Positions 52,151-63,175 of a stretch of DNA of 64,000 nucleotides are shown piece after piece. Source of the stretch: Prorocentrum cordatum (lineage: Eukaryota; Sar; Dinophyceae; Prorocentrales; Prorocentraceae). Location: NCBI GenBank assembly GCA_963575745.1, contig CAUYUJ010015837.1, forward strand, positions 1,370,540 through 1,434,539. The letters run 5' to 3'. Positions within the stretch are counted from its first letter, which is position 1; every line of letters starts with the position of its first letter. Below the pieces are notes generated by a model that saw only the letters and a list, made by a program, of their open reading frames with translations, did not search any database and was not told the origin of the DNA. Made by a program: the position numbers and the translations under genes.

Positions 52151-53490
52151 ATGGAGAGCCCTTGCCCGACTGGCGTTCGTACGAGTAGAGCTGGCGTGGT
52201 GGTGCCCCTTTCTGGCGATGCCAGTGGCCGCCCAACTCAGAGTTCAGTAAGGGCAGGAGGGTCTCGCGACATTGGCCAGCTCGATGATCGTGTGGATTCT
52301 TCAGTAGGTTCTGAACCTGAGCAGCGGCCTTCGCGGAACTCGTTCCCCATCACCGTGTGAATTTTGACCACATCTCCGGCCCAGACTCGTACATATGAGA
52401 TGAACTGTGAGGCGCCGGAGGAGTCGCTGCGCGCGAAGGTCTCGAAGGACTCCGGCATCGAGGCGTCGGAGCTCGTCGCGGGCGCGCGCTCTGAGATCAT
52501 GCGCGACGGCCGCACTCTCGCGAGCTACGATCTCGACGAAGGCATGAGCAGAACAGCCACGAAGCGCGTCCGCGGTGGCGCCGATGCGCCCGTGGACCCT
52601 TCGATGTTCGAGGGCTCCGACCAGGCCGTCCCCGAGAGCGATCTGATCCCGATGTTGCTGATCCCCGATGGTGGGAGGTTCTTCACTCTCTACAGCACCG
52701 ACAGTCGCGTCTGGGCTCGCGAGCTGGATGACACCTTCGAGCCTGACTCCAACTCGGGGGGGCGTGGACGTCGCCGTTCAACAGCCACCGCCGTTCGAAC
52801 CCCGCCCAGATCGACGTGGACACCTTGCTGGCCGGCTCCCACGCCCCACGAGGCGTTGCCGCGGCCGCAGCGGATGAGCGCGCCCGTGGGCCCTTGCCCC
52901 CGCCGGTGGCGCGCGAGCGCGACGCCGAGCTTGTCGTGCGGATGCTCCTCGAGACGCTCGCGCGGGTCGCCCCACCCGGGCGTTCCCGCTGGGTGGTTCG
53001 TGCTCTGCCGAGCGTCCTGGAGCTGGCCGCCGCGCGCCCCCTGGCCCTGGCGGCGCAGGCCGAGTCGGCTGGGTGCTGGTGCCAGCCTGCCACGGCGCCT
53101 GCCGCCCGCACGGCTGCCCTTCGCAGCGGCGTGATCAGCACCATGTGTGGACGGGAGGAGCTCTATCGGGAAAAAGTCGAGCGACAACTTGGAGGAAAAG
53201 CCTCGTTGGTTATCCCCATGGAGGCCAATCTCGCGGAAACGATGGTCTCCGCGTTCATCGGGGCCTCGAGGCAGGCGCCTGTGCAGGGCGTCCTCGGCCC
53301 GGCCGCGGCGCCGGCAGAGGGCCATGTCGCCCTCGGCAAGGGCGAGGTCAAGGCGGACGCCACCAGCCTGGAGAGGGAAAACGAGATTAGTGGCACAGAA
53401 AAGAATGATGACACGGGCGGTGACAGCGCTGGTGGGCGAGGCCGCGGCGGTCGCGGCCGGGGGGCCCGTGCCCCGGCCGACGAGAAATGA
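52151..53490 (+). pseudogene. gag-like protein with N-terminal ubiquitin-like domain, broken by a TGA and a frame change
   Basis: ATG at 52151 begins ~69 low-complexity residues; an in-frame TGA lies at 52358-52360. The frame continues at once into a ubiquitin-like domain: TRTYEM, ESLRAKVSKDSGI, then DGRTLASYDL and a terminal RVRGG (to ~52588). These align along ~65 residues of ubiquitin (AKIQDKEGI, DGRTLSDYNI, RLRGG). The frame then continues to a G7 run (52756-52762), after which the -1 frame is the plausible continuation (NPAQIDVDTLLAG onwards) to 53490. The C-terminus is RG-rich (GGRGRGGRGRGAR), as in gag proteins without zinc knuckles. The stop overlaps the next frame's ATG (ATGA at 53487-53490). 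The Ub-like part is well supported by sequence pattern; calling the rest gag rests on position before an RT and on the RG tail. Confidence 0.6.
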
Positions 53491-54134
53491 GCGGCGGCGA
53501 CTTGGGCGACGGGGAAGGGCTGGTCCCCCGCCCGCAGAAACTATGGCATGGAGGGCTTTGGTCTTGCATCGGCAACTGGGATATGTTTCCGCTGCTGCAT
53601 CGCCGTTTTCGGCGTTTTGCACCAGTAGGCACGCGGGGGTGCGCGCCGGGGAAGATTTGCAGCGAGGGTTTTGCAGCGCTCAACTGTCGTGCCAGCTGCG
53701 ACCTGAACACCCGCGAGGCGGTGCTCGTGGACTTTCCCGCCCTTGGGGGCGTGCCCGCACGTGCTGATGGACTCCTGCAGGGAATGCAGACGGCGGTCGG
53801 AGACGAACCCGCTCTATCAGGTCGGGCTGCTTTCCGGGACCCACTTCCAGGACGAGCCGTTTACGAATTCGCGCTTGTCAGCGGAACGCCGGCACCCTAC
53901 CGACGGGATGCTGTGTCGTTCTCAGGGAGCGTGGCAGGCTGCCGCGAGTTCCCTGAATTGGGCGAGGCACGCGGGCAATTTACGGAGGCGAGATGCAGAC
54001 GTGTGCCACGGCGACCTGATGACCGACAGAGGATCATCCAAGAGTGCCCCGTCACCGCGCACGTGGAACCAGACCTGACTCGCAGTCGCCGTCGTCATTC
54101 AGACTTCACTATGGGGCTGAAGGCGCGGAGCTGA
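53487..54134 (+). pseudogene. pol N-terminal region of the second YR/DIRS-style element
   Basis: The ATG overlaps the preceding stop as ATGA, an arrangement typical of compact retroelements. 215 codons with Cys-containing N-terminal sequence (CAPGKICSEGFAAL) and no domain I can name. It precedes the RT motifs by ~200 nt. The frame closes at 54134 and plausible continuations lie in other frames, so the gene is decayed. Confidence 0.45.
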
Positions 54135-54177
54135 GTGGACTGGGCCGCAGCTGCGTTGAAAAGATAGATGCGTTCAT

Positions 54178-54755
54178 GTGGAAGCAGCGGCGAGAGACAG
54201 TCCATCTGAGTCTGGGTCGCAGGAATATGATTCAATGGTTTCAAAGACTCCTTACGTCGATTTGCTGGCGGCCGAGGGGCTCGCGGCGTTGGGGCACGGG
54301 TCCACGGCGCCGCGGGGGGCGCGGTGCCAGAGTGCATTGGCGCGGCAGACGCGAAGGACACATTTCACCGCTTGATCACATCAGAGCGGATGTCCAGGTT
54401 CCGTGGGCTGCCAGACGCCATCAGCGCCGCGGGCGAGATGGTCGGCGGCGAGGATACACGAGCGGTGGACATGCTCACTCCCTTGGCGCAGGCCTTGCCG
54501 ATGGGGTTCACGCGGGGCCAGTGCTTCTACCAGCAGATGGGGGATGGGCTGCGTCGGCCGATTCGGCCTCTTCGCGGTCGCGCTCCTATTCGCGACCGAG
54601 AAGGGGCCCTTGGCGCTCGCGTCGAGCAGCGGCTCGCGCCGGCGCGGCACTGCGCGCGCGTCGACAGCTTAGGCGCGCTCGGCGACAACCGCGCGGCCGT
54701 CGAGGGCACGCTCGCTGAGATGGCGCGGCCAGCTGCAGGGGGCCGCGCTTGCTGA
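54178..54755 (+). pseudogene. Reverse transcriptase fragment (motifs A and B), frameshifted
   Basis: Frame 1 gives TPYVDLLAAEGLAAL (54250-54294). After a G6 run (54314-54319) frame 3 gives CIGAADAKDTFHRL (motif A, with both Asp) and ~70 residues later LPMGFTRGQCFYQQ (motif B). These match the RT of dinoflagellate YR/DIRS-style elements more closely than copia or LINE. Motif C was not found in an open frame. Confidence 0.65.
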
Positions 54756-54822
54756 GCACCAGCACTGGCGGCCCAACTCTGCTCCATGCCATCTTCTAAA
54801 GCGCGGGCGGGCTAGTGGCGCC

Positions 54823-55314
54823 ATGCTGGAGTTCGTCCTGGGGCGCTGCGCCATCGGATGTTGGGCGCGGGGGCCCTCGCTGTCGCGCTTCCACACAGTC
54901 TGCAAGTTCGCGTCGGTGAGCTGTCGGGAGCAGCGGCCGCTGCGGACCAGCGTCGTCGAGGAGCTGAGAGCGCACGCTGGACTGATGCCCTTCCTGCGCT
55001 CGGCCTGGCGGCCGGAGTGGAACCAGCTTGTCAGCGCCGGCGACGCGCCCGAGCGGGGGTTCGGGATCTCCGCGAGCCGATGGGGCGAGGAGGAGGCGAC
55101 GGCGACAGGTCTCACTCGAGGCGCGATCGCCCCCGCGACGCAAGGGCGGCGCAGGCGCGAGAGCACGCGCCGTCCGCGGCGGGGGCGAGAGAGTTGGCTG
55201 GCCCGTCGCCAGCCGAAGAGGTGGAATAGCCCGCGGGAGATTTCGGCGGCCATGTTCCGGCAACGGCGCCGGGCACATACGAGACCGCCCCCTCCCTCCC
55301 CGAGATCGCTCTAG
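54823..55314 (+). pseudogene. RT-RNase H connection and RNase H start of the second element
   Basis: It reads LEFVLGRC..LSRFHTVCKF, then VVEELRAHAGLMPFLRSAW, NQLVSAGDAPERGFGI. The last phrase matches the RNase H first catalytic block (usually ASDASExGFG), with SD changed to GD but the key Asp kept. The order fits directly downstream of the RT fragment. Later RNase H blocks and a recombinase were not found. Confidence 0.55.
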
Positions 55315-57425
55315 GGGGCCTCTCTCGCAGTCGTTGGGCCCTCCGTTTTCGGGGGCGCCTGGGCGCGGGCCCAGCCCGCCTTCGTTCTCGAGGCGCGGGC
55401 GCTTGCGACATCCTTGCGCAGGGTCGCCCTGAGTGCGTCCGGCAGCGACGCGCCCCGCGCGCCCCTCGCGGACAACGCGTGCACGCGTCTAAGTTTCGAT
55501 CGGTTTCGGAGCAGGGATTTCAGACAGCTTCATCAAGTCAGAGTCGTTGCCGCCCGCTGTCTCGCCCGCGCCGCAAGCGGAACGCGATTCGGCGGGCGCC
55601 CGGCGAATTGAGCAACTCAGACGAGCCCCGTCGCATACGTCATGCTATTTTTGTTTCCCCAGCGCGCCCCGCCCGCTCACTCATCACCTGGAGATGGGCT
55701 TCGCTGCGGAATGAGGCCCCGGGGGGGGCTGCGGTTTCAGGTCATGGACAGGAATATGTGCACGCCGCAAGAGTCGCGCCCAACTCTGAACCCGAAGGAA
55801 AACTGAGTTCCCGCGGCCATCAGTCTCGCCATCTTCTACGATCTGTCTCCAGCGCTAGTCGGATGCTCTGCTATAGGGGCTGGGGGTGAGATCCCTGCCG
55901 GGGGAAGCCGGCGGCGGGGCCGGCTTCTAGTCGGGCGTTGCATGGGGGGTCGCGCGACGCGGCGGCAGCCGCTGGGTCTCGAGGGGGAAGTTGGCCTCCC
56001 GACGGGCCCAGGCGGGCCGAGGAGTATATTGTTCGAGCCAGGCGAGATTCGGCATCGCCATGCAACGTGGCGGCCAGTGATCGCTCCGAGATCGGAGGAG
56101 CCGGACATCGCCTCGGCCGTCGACGGCGCCGCTCGGCAGATAGCCATCGCCGCAGTCTCGACTGGGGCGTCCGGCAGCATGGGCGGGCGCGAGGCAGGGC
56201 GGGAGAGGGCGCCGGCGCCGCGGCAGGAGCAGCGGCGGAGACGGCGGCGCGCGGAGTGGCTGGCGAAGGCAGACCGGCACAGCGCGCCATTTGAGGGCTG
56301 GGCCGCGACAGCTCGGGCTGCGCGCCGCTGCCTGCAGGATGTCACGGACGGTCCCCGACGTCTCAGCCGCTGGCCAGGTCAGCTCGAGGCGCGCGACGCG
56401 CGCGACCCCGACGCGGGGCTCGGCGGCTTCTCCGAGGCGATGTACTCCCGAGAAGGACGGCGCTCCAAGTGGCGGAGGCTGAACTTCGGCCCAACGCAAC
56501 TGACGCCTGCCTGGGACAGCCTCGACCACTGGCCGCCGCCGAGCTAGCGGAGCCGACCCGGCGCGAGCCGCGCGGTCCCTGCTAGGTCCAGGGGGTCGCC
56601 CAAGCCGCTGATCACCTGGTGTGGGATGTGCACGGGCCTGGCTGGAGCAGTCGCGGATCTGCTTCGTCGTTGCGCTGGGCCTCTGCGCCGACTTGCAGGG
56701 CCCAAGCGCGCGGGGCCTCAACAACGACCGGCGCGCGGCGATCGCTCGGCAGGCCGCAGCGATCCTCGGCCGCAGCGAGCTCGACCAGCAGCATGGAGGC
56801 GAGCCAGGTCAAGGCGACGGAGGTTTGCTGCCCGACAAGAGTCAAATGAGGCAGGGAGGGGCGCCGCAGCAGGTCGGTCGCGAAGTGCGACAAGTTTGCG
56901 CGTTCGACGCGCACTGATCCCCACGCCCGGCGGCTGCTGCTACGCGGCTGCGAATGAGAGGCACTATGAGACAGCATGGGCCCGCGTGCAGAGCGAGCTT
57001 TTTCCAGGGGGCCGTGGCAAACTAATGTTTTGAGAGGGCCGCTACCTGGGTGACCCCTTATGCGGCAAGTGCGGCTGTGGCCGAGCGGCCGCGCTGAGCG
57101 GTCTTCTTGCCCGTTTTTTGACGCGTGCAATTTAGAAAAGGGGGCCTTGTGAGATCTGACGCCCCCCGCGGTGTGTTTTCGAACACTCGCATTGAAAAAC
57201 TCTCGCGGCAATGGAGGGGCATCCGTGTAGTAGTGCCAATATCGCCAAAAGTCGGAGTCGCGTCTAGCGGAGCCTCGCGTACCCGATGGGAGTGCCAGGG
57301 CTAGGGCCAATAGTCCCGCCCAGGTGAACGTCGGCAACCGCTGGATAATGGTAGCTCTACGAATCGCCCGAGGATGTCAAAGGTGGGGGGTCCATGGATC
57401 GTCGAGAACCCGCATTCCTCATACC
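55315..57425. other. No recognisable gene
   Basis: Several open frames (e.g. 55942-56547 on +, 55927-56724 on -) overlap on opposite strands and are Arg/Ala/Pro-rich. The region may hold the rest of the decayed element, but no RNase H end or recombinase motif was found. A tRNA-like GTGGCCGAGCGG at ~57078 is not part of a complete tRNA. Confidence 0.45.
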
Positions 57426-57450
57426 TTTTTTTTTTTTTTTTTTTTTTTTT
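57426..57450. repeat. Poly-T run of ~25
   Basis: Homopolymer; no gene on - starts near it. Confidence 0.95.
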
Positions 57451-57911
57451 GAAAATGGCCTTGTGACGCAGGCCTTTTTCTCAGTGGCCGCGAGGTTTCC
57501 AAGCCGTTGCGTTTTATTGCCAGTTCGGATCCAGGTGGGGGCAATGTTGACGAGTTTGACACAATTCGAACGTGTCGTCGGTGTCAAGGGCGATGCATGC
57601 GCCCACGTACGAAGCTGCCTCACTTTACGCCCGAAGGCCGTGCCCCTAACGGACTCAACTTGGCCCGCACTGTTCAGCAGTATCCGCCGTCCTTGTGTCG
57701 ATCGTCGGCGTGCGTCCTCATGGCCAACCTCAAGGCCAAGCGGCCTTTCTTGAACACGCAGTCGTAGTCAGGTAAACATCTGACTGCGGGATGAATCGGG
57801 ATTGTAGGCAGTAGAACTTATCATTCCGTCGGCGTCGGTCACCCGTTTCGACGTGAGTGCCGCCGCCACGTTCCAATTAGGCATGACCATTGTTGTTCAA
57901 CGCGCTATATC

Positions 57912-57990
57912 ATGGGAGTGCAAGGCACAGTAATGATCGAGCTGGGTCGCAGCGATGTCGTTTACCCAAATATTCAAGTGACATTTCAAG
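57912..57990 (+). repeat. Dispersed repeat beside a GAT array, partner at 51869-51945
   Basis: See partner. A second local repeat, GTGCCGCCGCCACGTTC, occurs at ~57860 and ~58080 on either side of it. Confidence 0.75.
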
Positions 57991-58117
57991 GAAGAAAATA
58001 CCCCCAACTTCCAAATCCCAGGACTGCAGGCTTACACATTTGAGTTACCGATTGCGTGTGGCATCCGTTTTGCCGTTCGTGCCGCCGCCACGTTCTTCTT
58101 AGACCTAATGCCGCGCA

Positions 58118-58120
58118 TGG

Positions 58121-58158
<38 letters not shown>

Positions 58159-58395
58159 GTGGTGGTGATGGTGATGGTGATGGTGATGGTGATGGTGATG
58201 ATGGTAATGATGGTATTGAAAGCGATGATGCTAATAATGGTAGTCTTACTTAGGGTGATGGTGAAGAGTACGGTTATGGTAATGGTGGTACCGATGACGG
58301 TGATGATCTTGATCATGCAATTGTGTATGTTTATGATGGTGGTGGTGATGATGGTGGTGATGGTGATGATGGTGATGGCCATGGTGATGATGATA

Positions 58396-58428
<33 letters not shown>

Positions 58429-58459
58429 GTGCTGATGATGATGCTGAGTATGTTGGGTG

Positions 58460-58502
<43 letters not shown>

Positions 58503-58575
58503 AATGGTGATGGTGATGTTGAGTGTGCTTATGATGGTGGTGGTGACGATGCTGATGATGATGCTGATGATGAGA
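58118..58575. repeat. (GAT)n / (GATGGT)n array, more degenerate than the first
   Basis: GATGAT, GGTGAT and GCTGAT units with interruptions at 58215-58320. Poly-Met, poly-Ile, poly-His and poly-Asp frames are artefacts. Confidence 0.95.
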
Positions 58576-59488
58576 CGACGTGTAATCCAACCCCGCTGTT
58601 GCATGATAGCGTGCGATGCGGCCGATGTAGACATGCTTGTCGGAGTTTGCTCGCGGAATCGGTCGGCTCGATTGCCAGACCTCCCTCCATCGATCGCCTC
58701 CACCGATCGGGTATCGCATTTATGTATACGTATGTTGCATTTCGCTTGGTCGAGTTGCAGTCTCGTGGGGCAGGTCGCCAGCCATGGTGCTGTTGCCGCA
58801 CCACCAGCCCTCACTCAGGTATTGATGGTTGTGGCATGCCAGCGCCGGCTCGTTACCGGCTCAGGGGCTGCTCGAAGTGGTGTCGGGGCGTCGGAGTGCA
58901 CGTAGCTCCTGTCTTAGGAGTCGCAACCATGTCTGGAAGCGCAGCTTTGGTCGAGGAACAAATAAAGGCATAGACCTAAAATCCCCGAGATTCGATATGT
59001 ATGCAAACCCTTGCTCTTCGAAGCAGGGCAAAGACATGTCTGCCGACCCTTGCAGAGCTGTCGGACCGCGTCAGGATCTCGCCGGCCTGGCCTCCCGACG
59101 ACGGCCCAGAGCGGCTGCTCGACGGGCCGCCGCCGCCGCGCCGGTCGCGATGAGCGCCGCGCCCCGCCGCCGCGCGCGGGGTTGGCGGGCGAGCGCTGGA
59201 CTCCGAAATGGGCGGAGGGCCAGCTCGGTACTGGTGGGAGTGTAGGGGCAACGTGAGGCGGGGTAAGGTCGCCCTGCAGGGAAGGGGTCCCGAGGGAAAC
59301 GGGTTCCGAGGTTTTTCTCGCCGCTTTCGGGCTCCCAGGGCAGCCCACGGGCCCCAGGCCCGTCAGAAAACGACTGAGGATGAAGAGTCGGTCCGGGGGG
59401 AAGGCCCCAGGGTGCCAGGACCCGTTTCCCTCCGGACCCGTTTATTTCTTGCCAAACAGGCTCAAGCGGTGGACGCATTATTTCCCAC
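58576..59488. other. No recognisable gene
   Basis: GC-rich; short open frames on both strands, no domain. Confidence 0.45.
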
Positions 59489-59615
59489 CATGCATCGCCG
59501 ATAGGGGCTTGATAGCCCCACCATGCCCAGGAACGTGCGGATTTGCTATCGAGGGCCCAGTATCGCCGATTCCAGATCGATGCTTCCCCCCGAAGCCAGC
59601 CCCACCCTGGAACGT
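59489..59615 (+). repeat. Dispersed repeat, partner at 45811-45960
   Basis: CATCGCCGATAGGGGCTTGA, then CCCAGGAACGTGCGGA, TATCGCCGATTCC and CTTCCCCCC. Confidence 0.8.
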
Positions 59616-60309
59616 CCGTAAAATTCCCCCTCACGGTTCTGAGCCTCTCTGGGCGCTCCAGCGCTCCATCTGGCAGCTCAGTGTGTGTGTGTGGTTTTTG
59701 CTGGGGCCGCAAAACTATCCATTCTGAGCCGATTCGCCTTGTCTGCGCCGACATCGAAATCCTCCGCCTGCCAATTGCGCCGGCGCGTCAGACTAAAGAT
59801 AGTTGGCATTGTAGCCTCGATGTGCTAAACTCCCGGCCTAAACAGCCACCGCGCCTTCGGTCTCCAGTGCATCTCTTGGTGACTTCCAGGGGGCTGCAAG
59901 AGCATCTTGGGGGGTCTTTGGGGGCCATCTTGGATTGGAAAGGTCCTGGGCTCCTAGTCCGTCGCGCCCTCCGAGGCCCAAACTGATGAAGTCTTGGAGG
60001 TGCTTCCGTTTTGAGCCCCAGGAGTCCGATGCCGCACACCACAGGAGTGCTGCGGAGCGCCCAAGAATTCAGGCCCGTCGAGGGCTAAGGCTCTGATATC
60101 GAATAGACCACCCTGCGTATAATAGGGATGTTTTGGGTGGGATGGGTGCACCTTTTAGTTTGCCAGTTGCGTCGGATCGTACTCGCGATTTCTACCCGAC
60201 GATCTCGCTGCACATATATCGATGTCTCTATCTCTCGGTCTCACTATCCATGCATCGATCCCGCTCGCAACATCTGGATGGATCTCTTTATCTGTCGGGA
60301 CAATCTCAG
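59616..60309. other. No gene; CTTGGGG-type phrases at 59880-59945
   Basis: GAGCATCTTGGGGGGTCTTTGG is of the 20.9-22.1 kb repeat style. Otherwise unremarkable. Confidence 0.45.
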
Positions 60310-60490
60310 GACAACCCACCGCCCGAACATCCACGGGACAGACAAGCATGGGGATAACCATCGGGACAGCCATCGGGACAACCATCGGGGCAACCATCGG
60401 GACGACTGTCAGGGCCACCGTCGGGACAGCCATCGGGACAGTCATCGGGACAACCACCACAGGCCAACCACTGGACAACTATCGGAACCA
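60310..60490. repeat. 12 bp minisatellite array 1, ~14 copies
   Basis: Unit CATCGGGACAAC with few changes. A second array lies at 60965-61150. Each is followed ~120-150 bp later by CGAAACCGAAACCGAT. Confidence 0.92.
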
Positions 60491-60662
60491 CCGCGGGAGC
60501 ACCTGGCCAGCCGCGGGAGGGGCGCGACAAGCTGATGGCTCCCCCAGCCCCGACAAGGCTGAGGTCTCGCTCGCCCTCGCATCACAATGTCGCCTCGCCC
60601 CGCGCGTGCGTCACGAGGCGAAACCGAAACCGATCGTCGGACGGGGCTAGGAGGAGGATAAA

Positions 60663-60732
60663 TCCTCCTCCTTCTTCTCCTCCTCCTCCTCCTCCTTCCC
60701 CTTCTCCTCCTCCTCCTCCTCCTCCTCCTCAA
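60663..60732. repeat. (TCC)n tract
   Basis: CTCCTCCTC with short interruptions, directly before the palindrome pair. Confidence 0.93.
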
Positions 60733-60746
60733 AAGTCGCCCCTCCA

Positions 60747-60785
60747 GAGCGTTCCGGAACGCTCTTAGAGCGTTCCGGAACGCTC
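60747..60785. repeat. Two tandem perfect 18 bp palindromes
   Basis: GAGCGTTCCGGAACGCTC at 60747-60764 and again at 60768-60785, centre to centre 21 bp. Each is perfectly self-complementary. Confidence 0.95.
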
Positions 60786-60964
60786 AGAGAAGGCCGCGGC
60801 GCCCGAGACATCCTCCAGAGCCGCCGGATCTCAGAGATTCCCGATTCATCCTCACCCGATGTTATCCTCGTCCTAACGTCGTCTTACGTCACGAGCCGAA
60901 ACCGAAACCGATCTCCTAGTTGGGCGATTCCATGTCACTTTGAATCTAATTCCCCACCTCCGAT

Positions 60965-61150
60965 GACTATCGTGACAGCCATCGGCGCAAGCATCGCTAC
61001 AACCATCGGGGCAACCATCGGAAGTACCACTAGACAACCACCGGACAAACAAACATCGGAACAACCATCAGGATAACAATGAGGTCAATCATCGGGACAA
61101 TCGTCGGGACAACCATCTGGACAATCACCAGACGACCACGAGACGAGACC
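60965..61150. repeat. 12 bp minisatellite array 2, degenerate
   Basis: CATCGG(G/A)(A/G)CAAC-like units, more diverged than array 1. With the following CGAAACCGAAACCGATT (~61300) it forms a second copy of a ~650 bp larger unit. Confidence 0.8.
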
Positions 61151-61904
61151 AACACAGGACAATCGTGGGAACCCCAGCCCTCCGGCCGAGGTCAGAGGCA
61201 AAACGTGATTCCCGGCTGTACATAAGTAATTTATTCCAGGACCTCTCTCTCCCTCGCTCAGTTTCGCCTCGCCCGCACGCACATCACGCACTGCGCAAGC
61301 CGAAACCGAAACCGATTTTCCGATTAGAGGACTTCGTCTCGTTTTCTCGTTTCGGTGTCACCCCCCGTCTTCTGAACCGTACAATCCAGCGATTCCGGTA
61401 CCATTGACCACACACGATTGCAGGAGCTTTGATGCACCCCACTACGTCCGCAAGGCAAATGGTGGATCGAATTCACATGTCATCGATTCGGGTATGGTGG
61501 CATCTCCGCTGGGGCAATTCGAGATACGCATGTTGATGTTGCAATCGCGCCAGCCTCCAACGCACAAGCATGTAGTATCGTCCGCCTTGCGTGCAACATG
61601 GCCCGCCCAGTGGGTGGACAGAACAGCGGCTCTGTCATGCTGCCCAGGTCCTGTCCAAGTTCAGCCAGGTTGGGTGAGGGGCGGAGCAAGCTCCCGCCTG
61701 CAGGCATGGGCCTCACGCCCACCACCCACCTCTTGTCGACACGCGTAGCCGCGCACTTCCATCAAGCCAGGGGCACGGAGTGGGCACGTCAAATGAGACA
61801 TCGGCCCGCCAGCAGGTGTCCCGCGGAAATGCCCTCTCCCTTGATGTTCGGGAGCCTCGAGACGGGGGTCAATGCAAACGGGGGTCAGCCTGAGCGCCCG
61901 ATCC
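61151..61904. other. No recognisable gene
   Basis: No domain or clear repeat apart from the CGAAACCGAAACCG phrase near 61300. Confidence 0.45.
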
Positions 61905-62060
61905 TGCAGGGTCCTGCAGGGCCAGGATCGCATTGACCCGGGCTTGGGCGCAGGATCCTGCAGGATCTTGCAGGATTCTTCGCGTTGACCCCAGTTTGGG
62001 TGCAGCATCTTGCAGGCTCTTGCAGGATTTTACCGGCACGGGTCTGGATTGACCCGGGTC
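61905..62060. repeat. TGCAGGATCTT-rich tandem repeat, ~52-65 bp unit
   Basis: GCGTTGACCC or GCATTGACCC begins units at ~61929, 61981 and 62045. Inside are two or three TCTTGCAGGAT copies. Confidence 0.8.
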
Positions 62061-62214
62061 AGAAGATCGCCGAGATGTCCCTGGGGGTGGGCCCACAGAG
62101 GCCCTGGGGCATCTCAGGAAGCGCAATGCTCGACGATGAGCGTGCCCCCAAGATCTCTTGCAGCAAGGCTTCTTATCGCACGCGCCGAGTGTAGCAGGAC
62201 ATGGCACGGCGCAG

Positions 62215-62475
62215 GCTGCAGACTCCGACGAGGCGTTGCTTCTGTCGGCGGCGCACCCAGGGAGGGGAAGCGAGAAGGAGAAGGCCTTCTCGGATGGCTC
62301 GGAAGTTCCCGGCCTTCTAAGGCGCTTTCTCAGCCTTCCCCGAAGACGGAAAACCTCTCAGAAGGTCAGAGGCTTTCTGAGAAATTCCGCTGCCTTCTGA
62401 GATGTCTTCTCCTTTCTCATTTCCCCCCTCGCTCGCCGCCGAGTCGAAGCTCAGGGTGGGCATGCTCGGCTGGAC
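62215..62475 (+). repeat. Dispersed repeat, partner at 32325-32575
   Basis: GTCGGCGGCGC, CTCAGAAGGTCAGAGGCTTTC, TTTCTCATTTCCCCCCTCGC and GCCGCCGAGT in the same order as the partner. Confidence 0.75.
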
Positions 62476-62774
62476 GTGCCAGTCTCGAGCGCACTCCCAA
62501 CATCGGCTCCTCGTCTCCGCCTTCTCGAGTGGTCTACGTATGTTCCGCGAGATAAGGGGTACAATTAGGCCCTGGCGACTTCCAGGACCTATGGAGTTCA
62601 GAGTGAACTAATAAGCAATAAGAAGCCTGGACTGCATGTCAGAGTAACTATTGCTTGGACGCCTGGCTTGACTAAGAGTTAGGCTGTCCCAAATCACGCT
62701 TAGTCGCGGCATGCACGACCTGGTCTGCAGACTAGACGTGCATTGGGTAACCTTAAGAGGTCTTTTGTTTTGCT

Positions 62775-63107
62775 CCCCCCCCCTGTTTTACTCGGCGGTG
62801 AATAAACTGGGCGCCCCCCCCCTCCCTCCCCCCCTCCTCCTCCTCCTCCTCCTCCTCCTCCTCCTCCTCCTCCTCCTCCCCCTCCTCTTCCCCTCCTCAG
62901 AGGCAGTGAGCAGGGAGAGCAGTGAGCAGGGTAAGTGAGCAGTGGTATCAGTAGCAGAGCCAGCGAGCAGGGAGTGAGCGTAGTCCCCCCCCCTGTTTTA
63001 CTCCGCGGTGAATAAACTGGGCGCCCCCCCTCCGCCCTCCCCCCTCCTCCTCCTCCTCCCTCCTCCTCCTCCTCCTCCTCCTCCTCCTCCTCCTCCTCCT
63101 CCTCCTC

Positions 63108-63140
<33 letters not shown>

Positions 63141-63175
63141 TCTTCCCCTCCTCAGAGGCAGTGAGCAGGGAGTGA
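62775..63175. repeat. Tandem duplication of ~210 bp containing (CCT)n
   Basis: CTGTTTTACTC(G/C)GCGGTGAATA, then ACTGGGCGCCCCCCC occur at ~62783 and ~62993, each followed by (CTC)n (62836-62885 and 63041-63132) and CCCCTCCTCAGAGGCAGTG. Confidence 0.93.

Noticed and set aside
57068-57150. tRNA-like GTGGCCGAGCGG
   Set aside because: Only a D-arm-like phrase; no anticodon stem, T arm or acceptor pairing could be assembled downstream.
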